Below are positions 56,640-62,000 of a DNA stretch of 62,000 nucleotides, one piece after another. The DNA comes from Gnetum montanum (Eukaryota; Streptophyta; Gnetopsida; Gnetales; Gnetaceae). Made by a program: the position numbers and the translations under genes. Position 1 is the first letter of the stretch. Each line of letters begins with the position of its first letter. Under the pieces are notes generated by a model. That model worked only from the letters and a program-made list of their open reading frames with translations, was not told the DNA's origin and made no database searches. The stretch spans positions 440,977 through 502,976 of the forward strand of contig MNCI01002812.1 of NCBI GenBank assembly GCA_015680685.1, read 5' to 3'.

Positions 56640-56975
56640 GTATTCACCAATTACGATTCTTAGAGGGGTTATAATTTTTAATGTGTTCTAGAAAAGGTGA
56701 TTTTGAATATGTATTGTATTGTATATCTTTTAAGTGCTCCTTCAATCTAATAGAGAAAGTCTACCAGTTTCACCAATAAAACATTTACCACAACTACACA
56801 AGATTTTATAAATAGGATTATTATTGAGAATATTTTTATGATCTTTAAGACTTTGAGAAACGTTAGTGATTTTTTTCTAAGGTTTAAAGAATGTTATAAC
56901 ATCATGTTTTTTTTTAATCCAACTAATTTCTTAAAAATACTTTTGATATAGGGAATTTTATAGTAAAATTTACAT
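56640..56975 (-). pseudogene. Penelope-like element: RT end and GIY-YIG endonuclease remnant
   Basis: On minus from ~56970: IPYIKSIFKKLVGLKKKHDV, ITFFKP, KKITNVSQSLKDHKN, then NNPIYKILCSCGKCFIGETG R (GIY-YIG core, here PIY...FIG with the linked Cys pair), and after a one-base slip RLKEHLKDIQYNTYSKS and FLEHIKNYN. This is the C-terminal end of a PLE protein. 56445-56639 shows only decayed sequence. A stop after FFKP and the slip show it is a fossil. It flanks element C's right end. Confidence 0.75.
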
Positions 56976-57004
56976 GTTGTTTCACAAGTTGTATTTAAAA
57001 AATG

Positions 57005-57230
57005 GTATATAGTAGATCATTTTGTTACTCTCAAATATTTTGTAGAACATGCAAAGGACAGACAAGGTAAAACATTTATTTACTATGTGGATTTTACTAA
57101 AACTTTTGACTTTGTTCTGAAAGATTAATTATGGAATAGGCCGATCAACATTAATGTTGATTTTGATTTACTTAATGCCATACAAAATTTATATAGAGAA
57201 ATACTTTTTAAATTAAAAGATGAATAAACT
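57005..57230 (+). pseudogene. LINE reverse transcriptase fragment
   Basis: VDHFVTLKYFVEHAKDRQGK, TFIYYVDFTKTFDFVLKD, LWNRPININVDFDLLNAIQN and LYREILFKLKDE correspond to the palm lead-in of non-LTR RTs (YVDFxKAFD). It resembles the minus-strand copy at 15480-15660 (FSKTYDLL...LYE). Only this block survives. Confidence 0.65.
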
Positions 57231-57794
57231 ACATAATCTTGTTTAATTTACAATAATATAGGAGTAAAGTAAGGCTACAATAATATAGGAATAAACTACA
57301 TAATCTTGTTTATTTTACAATTAAAGGAATACTAAATTCAAAACAAGCTTGGAAACTTATAAAGTTTTAGAGAGATGGCAAAATAAAGCACAAATATAAA
57401 ACAAGCTTCAATTTTCCTGGCAAAACAGTAGAGATGATACACATGATGAAACAAAATATCTACATGTAGCAATTCCAATATCCATGAGAGGATTAATTAG
57501 TTGAGTAAGAATGAAATCATAGCTATCTCTAAGCTAAAATTTGAAGATTGAATAATGAGCAAAATAAAGATATAATATGTTAACTTTGTTTACTACAAGT
57601 TGAAGATAAGCAATATGGATGATTAAAATGTTGCAAAATAGATATCTTCATATGAAAATGTCAAATTTCTATTTAGTATTTGGATGAGCTAACCAAAAGC
57701 CAATAAACCCTTTGCATTTAAAAGTTCCACTTTCTAAGTTAAGGTGGTCAGGGGTTGGAGGGGTGAAGAGGTGTGGGATGGTGTTAAACCTTTA
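57231..57794. other. AT-rich sequence, short tandem duplication
   Basis: GGAATAAACTACATAATCTTG occurs twice (about 57222 and 57290), a ~65-bp imperfect tandem duplication. Otherwise nothing assignable up to the MITE. Confidence 0.4.
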
Positions 57795-58091
57795 GGTCTT
57801 GTTTGGTTGAGTGAATCCAAAGATGTTGAATAAATGGAGATGCTGAATTTATGGATTCATGAATGTGAGTAGATTACACCTTTGTTGATGAAATCTAAAT
57901 AGAATAAAATAAAACATAAAAAATGATGAGCTCTACATAAATTTAAAGATTAATATAGATAAACCTCCATAAAATTAAAGATTAATATAGACAAACCTCC
58001 ATAAAATTAAGTAAAACTAATCGATTGTCTAAGTATAATGAATGGATTCGTCCAATCCAACACCTTGAGACTGAGGCAACCAAATACGCCC
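57795..58091. mobile_element. Tourist/PIF-type MITE
   Basis: Inverted ends GGTCTTGTTTGGTTGAGT and (reverse complement of the right end) GGGCGTATTTGGTTGCCTCA, flanked by TTA on both sides (57792-57794 and 58092-58094). A 3-bp TTA duplication and TTTGGTTG ends fit PIF/Harbinger-derived MITEs. 297 bp, no ORF. Inside, a ~35-bp unit (ATTAATATAGATAAACCTCC) is tandemly doubled near 57945-58010. Confidence 0.75.
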
Positions 58092-58094
58092 TTA

Positions 58095-58463
58095 AGTTGC
58101 ACCCTAGACATCAATTTAGACCATCCTATTTTATAAGCACAAGGCTGGGAAGATAGAAACCACCCTTAGGCGTTGCGGTGCCAAGGGGAAAAAGAGCGGC
58201 AAGGGTGCTGCCACGCACGTTCTAAAATGACATTCTGCAGCGCTAAGCTCCATTAGCTTCATGGATACTGTATTATTTTAATTTTCAGATTAATTGCAGG
58301 CTTTCCTTCCGAGGACATAACGCGGTGTCGAAGCAGAATCCATATATAGTGCACTCTTGTAACCAAAATCCGGATTGTTCAGGCTAAATTGCCTGATATG
58401 GATGTTTGGTTCTTTGAAAGCTGATTTGTTTCAGTCAGATATCTGACTTTTGGAGACAAAGGG
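58095..58463 (+). promoter_or_regulatory. Promoter and 5' leader of the SAC gene
   Basis: TATATA lies at 58343-58348 in CCATATATAGTGC, about 120 bp before the ATG at 58464. TTAATTTTCAG (58275-58285) could be a leader splice acceptor. Local GC content is higher than in the flanking repeats (for example AGAGCGGCAAGGGTGCTGCC). The MITE ends just upstream. Confidence 0.45.
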
Positions 58464-58868
58464 ATGGCGTGCTCGGCAGCCAAGTGCCTAGAGGAACCTG
58501 ATCTGAATAATTCTTTGCAGAAATTCAAACTCTATGAAACCCGCGCTGTAGCGTGTTTTTTTCCCTTTTGAACACCAGTTTCTGTTGTTTTACATAGGAC
58601 TTGAAGTGGATTTCTAATGGGTCACAATGTGGCTGTGTGTTTTTTTTGCCCTTTTGAAAGCAGAGATTCTATTTGATAGGCAGCGACAAGTGCAAAAAGC
58701 ATTTCAGATTGCTGAAAATAGACCGGTCAGAACCTTTGGAGCTCAACATCAGTGAAGATCCTGTTGTTTACTCGCAGCAGGAGGTGGATAACTTGCTGGC
58801 TAGAATTAACGAGGGCAATCGAGCAACCGGAGGCCTTACCTTCGTCACTAAGGCCTTTGGCATAGCAG
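58464..58868 (+). CDS. SAC-domain phosphoinositide phosphatase, first two coding exons
   Basis: Exon 1 (58464-58547) encodes 28 residues, MACSAAKCLEEPDLNNSLQK then FKLYETRA. Donor GCT|GTAGCG. Intron 1 is 116 bp and ends TTGAAAGCAG. Exon 2 (58664-58868, phase 0 in, phase 1 out) reads RFYLIGSDKCKKHFRLLKID, RSEPLELNISEDPVVYSQQE, LLARINEGNRATGGLTFVTK and AFGIAG, with donor GCAG|GTGCGT. These match the N-terminus of plant SAC proteins related to Arabidopsis SAC1-SAC5, which remove phosphate from phosphoinositides, chiefly PI(3,5)P2, at endomembranes. Only ~96 residues are in the window; the catalytic CX5R motif lies beyond. No stops or slips, so it is probably a live gene. Exon 3 is not found before 62000, so intron 2 exceeds 3.1 kb. 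Confidence 0.85.
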
Positions 58869-61289
58869 GTGCGTTCGACATTAAAACTAGGTCTCCTTAA
58901 TCCATCATCATTACTGTTATTCTTATATTTCTGAACAGGTAGAAAGAAGATTTCATAAATAGTTTACTTAATCCATTAGAGAATCATGCTTTATACAACT
59001 TGAAACTTATATTATTAAAAATTGGGCTATGTTTTGCGTTGTTTTTCAAGTTTATTTGAATGAAGTCAATGAACACAGTTTAATGTCAAAACAGTGTATG
59101 CCAGATTTCATTCAATTTCGAATTCTCTCATAGATTGGCAGTGTCTTGCCAAATCACAATTCACTCCGAGTGTTTTGAGTATGATGCTTAATCCTAAGTA
59201 AATGGCAAATTTACGGAATGGACATATGAGTACTGACATATGAGTACTGACCATTAGTAATTGGAGTTTTCTTCATGAAACATCAAACTGGTTTGATGGT
59301 TGTATTTCAGGTTTACTTATAAGCATTGTTCTGGTAATACGATAATTTTATTAGTGTTTTCATAATTATCCATTTTATTTTCCATTTTTCATTTGTTTTC
59401 ATTCACTATTTACACCATTATTCCTGTTACCTACAGTTGTTATTACATGACAATCATTATTGAAAGTTATAACTGCGTGTTATTCCACTGAAGTTACACG
59501 CTATGGATAATGCGAATGACATATATACAAATGTGTCATGAGAACCACAGATGGCTCCAGCCTTTGCCTTTTTGGATAATGAATAAAATAGAAAATAAGA
59601 GCAACCGTTTAAATCAAGCTACACAATAATAATGTTAATAAGGACCAAGGAGCATGCATTAAACATTGGAGTCCCCTCATCGCAAAATTTACAAAGGTCG
59701 AGGAATAGAAAGAGGCACGGTCTTTTATCTTCTTTTTCATGCCAATAAAGGCAATCCTCTCGATCTCTCTCTATTAGAACTTTCTGAAGTTGACGTGTAT
59801 GTAACCTTGAAGGGTTGGATATATTGGACCATGTTGCAATTTGTTATGTTCTACATGATTAACATTGCAACTTGGATGGTCTTCCTGATCAGCGCTGTTT
59901 TATTGTCAACTTCACCAAGTTGAAAGTGAAGAGAGAAAAGGTTTAACTATTAATAGATTTTCTAAGAAACGTAGATATTGAAGACTCATTACAGTTATCC
60001 TGAAGCTTTTGTAGTCTTTTAGTTTCAAATATGTGAGATTTGAGTTAAAATACAAAATAAGGTGGTTGAAGGAGGATGACAAGAATATTTTTCAGTAGTA
60101 TAAATGTCTAACAACCTCTAACCTTGATGTAAATAACATTTTCAAATTGGCAGATTTTCTGTAACATTAATAAGAACATCAAAGAAAGCTGCAGAGTATA
60201 AGAAATGGCAGATCAGTGCATTAAACATAATACAAAACATGGCTCCTATGCATTACATTTTCACCATGTTCACCACATTTTCAACAAACTGGTGATTTCT
60301 TTCTCTTACTGCTCTCTACAATCAGTGCTTGACTTCTTGATGAAGTTTCTCCACTTTGAGAACAACACACTTTTTCCATTCTAAGAATGCTGACAAATTC
60401 TTTATTGCTGTCACCTTATGATCATAGCTGCCCTGCAATACTCCCAACAACATCAACGAGCTTTTATAACTTGAAGCCTTATGACCCACTGCTTTTCATT
60501 GCTTCTGATCTGCTACCATGGCATTAACTTTTTATCAAAAATTTAGAGAACATTTCAGCTTCTTGTATTTCAAGTTGATGCAGTTTCCTATGCAGGCAAA
60601 CACTATTACAAGATGTAATAATTTGAAACCTTGAATACAATTAAATCTGCAATGTAAGTACGAATCAACTTCTAGAAACATGATGTCTTTCAATCTGATT
60701 GGTATTCTTCCATGATCAGTATGCCTTGAAACCGGTTACTTGAAGTTGATGAAATTAAAACTCAGATAGTTGATGATTGCATAAAGAATTTTTTCCCAAG
60801 AAACTGGACACAGTAATATCTCTAGAGAAGAATGGCAGCCCTTTAATGATTTTGAGTGGGATTGATCCATCAATGTATTAAAAGCTCATAAATGTAATGT
60901 CATTGTTGTTATTTCACATTCAGATTACATCAATAAAATGAACAGTCACTTGTATCTGGGACTTACAGAAAATTAGAAAAAAAGATCTCATTGTTTCACA
61001 TGCCTTAACGATTACATGAATCACATTGTTGGCTATACAATCTTTTTAGTTCAAAACAGTGATTACATAAGGAAATTTCTGTTGAGAAAGCAAGGGAAGG
61101 AGTTCTTCCTGTTAGTAAGTTTTATTGTGATTGCATTTTATATACCACAATATTGTTTCACGATATTTTCATCTTCTTCATTGTAGAACCTGAATTTTGA
61201 AAGGTAACTATGCTTTGTTTGGAAACTACATAGTTCAAACTCAAGGGTGTCTTTTATGACTAGATTGGGTGTGTGGCATTCGAATGTCC
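58869..61289 (+). other. SAC gene intron 2, first part
   Basis: AT-rich with no exon that matches the expected continuation of the SAC domain. A frame of 85 codons at 59666-59923 has no recognisable domain. 59220-59250 duplicates ACATATGAGTACTGAC. I see nothing else to annotate. Confidence 0.5.
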
Positions 61290-61930
61290 ATCATCATCAT
61301 TTGTATCTAATTGTTCATGGAATCCAAAAATTCATTGCATTCAGCCATCCCCGAGCCTGCTTGATGGAAGCATTATGTTGATGATAGTTTGTGCCTATGG
61401 GAACACTCCAAAAGGAGCTATTTTCTTTTCTGAGTCATCTTAATAAGTTGCATCCTTGTATCAAATTCACTATTCAAATTGAAGAGGAAAGACAGATTCT
61501 GTTTCTTGATCTTAAAGTCACTAAAACTAGAAAATGAAGAATGACCTTTTCAGCAGGGTAGAATGAGAGGATACACATGTGTAGCTTATTGGTAAGGCTT
61601 CAAACATGCAGCCTACGGGTTACAATTTCAATCCTATCCGTTTATGCTAGATATGCAAAGATATTGTAAAAGATAGAAATTGAAATTGAACTTTGGCCAA
61701 TAGATCCCTAGGTTCTCTACACATAACTTATAAAATAACTTAGTTTCAATTTCCATAAAGACAAGTAATTGATTGTTATTCCACCTATTGCATTCATAAA
61801 ATAGAGATCGTACATGCTCTTCTGAATAGAATTTGCAGAATTTATAAGGACTTCATCACAGAAGTGAAACACATAAGTGAGGTTCTTCATCATACCACCA
61901 GTGATTAATCTGGAGAAGATTTGAAGCTAG
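61290..61930 (+). pseudogene. Penelope-like RT remnant in the SAC intron
   Basis: LFMESKNSLHSAIPEPA then, past a stop, WKHYVDDSLCLWEHSK (catalytic YVDD). A one-base slip follows, then LFSFLSHLNKLHPCIKFTIQ, IEEERQILFLDLKVTKTR. After an insertion (about 61560-61735) it resumes YSTYCIHKIEIVHALLNRIC, RIYKDFITEVKHISEVLHHT. The order YVDD, HPxIKFT, FLDxxV, HK-x-(6)-LLNR is that of Penelope-like RTs. With the GIY-YIG remnant at 56640 it suggests EN-bearing PLEs in this genome. Dead copy, sense to the host gene. Confidence 0.75.
61560..61735 (+). mobile_element. Candidate tRNA-derived SINE interrupting the PLE remnant
   Basis: GTGTAGCTTATTGGTAAGGC resembles a Pol III A box region; GGGTTACAATTTCAATCCTA a degenerate B box. 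The tail AATTGAACTTTGGCC...ATCCCTAGGTTCTC parallels 16690-16735. It sits between two PLE blocks that should be nearly adjacent, which supports a separate insertion. Ends not defined. Confidence 0.35.
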
Positions 61931-62000
61931 GATGATATCATATTTTAAGAAGCAGAAATTTTCAGAGGTTCTTATTCAAGACAGTTGCAGAAATATCTGT

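Noticed and set aside
59317-59370. Candidate SAC exon 3 after TTTCAG at 59305-59310
   Set aside because: The translation GLLISIVLVIR then stop does not match the expected SAC continuation.
59666-59923. 85-codon frame in SAC intron 2 as a gene
   Set aside because: No recognisable domain, no splice context and AT-rich surroundings; probably chance.
1-62000. CRISPR arrays, bacterial operons, tRNA or rRNA genes
   Set aside because: No spaced identical repeats, Shine-Dalgarno-led gene runs or foldable complete tRNA/rRNA were seen; the DNA is plant nuclear.

Overview
This window is plant nuclear DNA, probably from a conifer or another large-genome gymnosperm. The case rests on three things: nested Ty3/gypsy elements of the Athila-like and Tat/Ogre lineages; Penelope-like (PLE) reverse transcriptase and GIY-YIG endonuclease remnants, a pairing I know among plants from conifers; and one host gene fragment whose second intron exceeds 3 kb and carries a PLE remnant. 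The species cannot be named from sequence alone. Four single-base Ns (3203, 6401, 36302, 51983) mark assembly joins.

Layout. 1-1089 is unassigned. 1090-2858 is the 3' part of a decayed Athila-like element (A: integrase tail plus spacer). Element B (2859-10857) is complete, with two LTRs and a CCAAT target-site duplication, but has only gag and a 3' ORF, with no protease or pol. 10858-17074 holds an inverted LTR piece, a probable solo LTR, a minus-strand LINE reverse transcriptase and a SINE candidate. From 17075 to 56444 lies a three-level nest. Element C (gag plus 3' ORF, like B) is interrupted by a reverse-strand Tat solo LTR (20317-21842) and by element D (25849-55864). D is Athila-like with gag, protease, RT, RNase H, integrase and 3' ORF. 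D's pol is in turn split by a full Tat element E (29444-47278), whose ATGGT target duplication closes D's reading frame when E is removed. 56445-58463 holds PLE, LINE and MITE pieces and the promoter of the host gene. 58464-58868 gives the first two coding exons of a SAC-domain phosphoinositide phosphatase, and the rest of the window is its intron 2.

How the parts work together. B, C and D share one plan: LTR, tRNA-Asp-type primer site, gag (pol only in D), a T-rich spacer, an internal TATA/palindrome promoter-like block, a 3' ORF (plant-transposon-type domain plus a long coiled coil), a polypurine tract and the LTR. A TCGTGGGGG-like motif recurs at three fixed places. B and C lack pol and share the same gag tail, so they look like a non-autonomous lineage that would depend on a D-type partner. 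The internal promoter block and the LTR promoter share element-specific palindromes.

The most striking object is in element E. Between protease and RT lies a 5.4-kb sense-strand intron with compatible phases. Inside it, on the opposite strand, is an eight-exon gene (39988 down to 35545). All seven introns are GT-AG and 70-281 bp long, the phases agree throughout, the spliced length is an exact multiple of three, and it has its own TATA box. It carries premature stops, so this copy is a fossil. I know of no description of a multi-exon antisense gene inside a retrotransposon's pro-RT intron.
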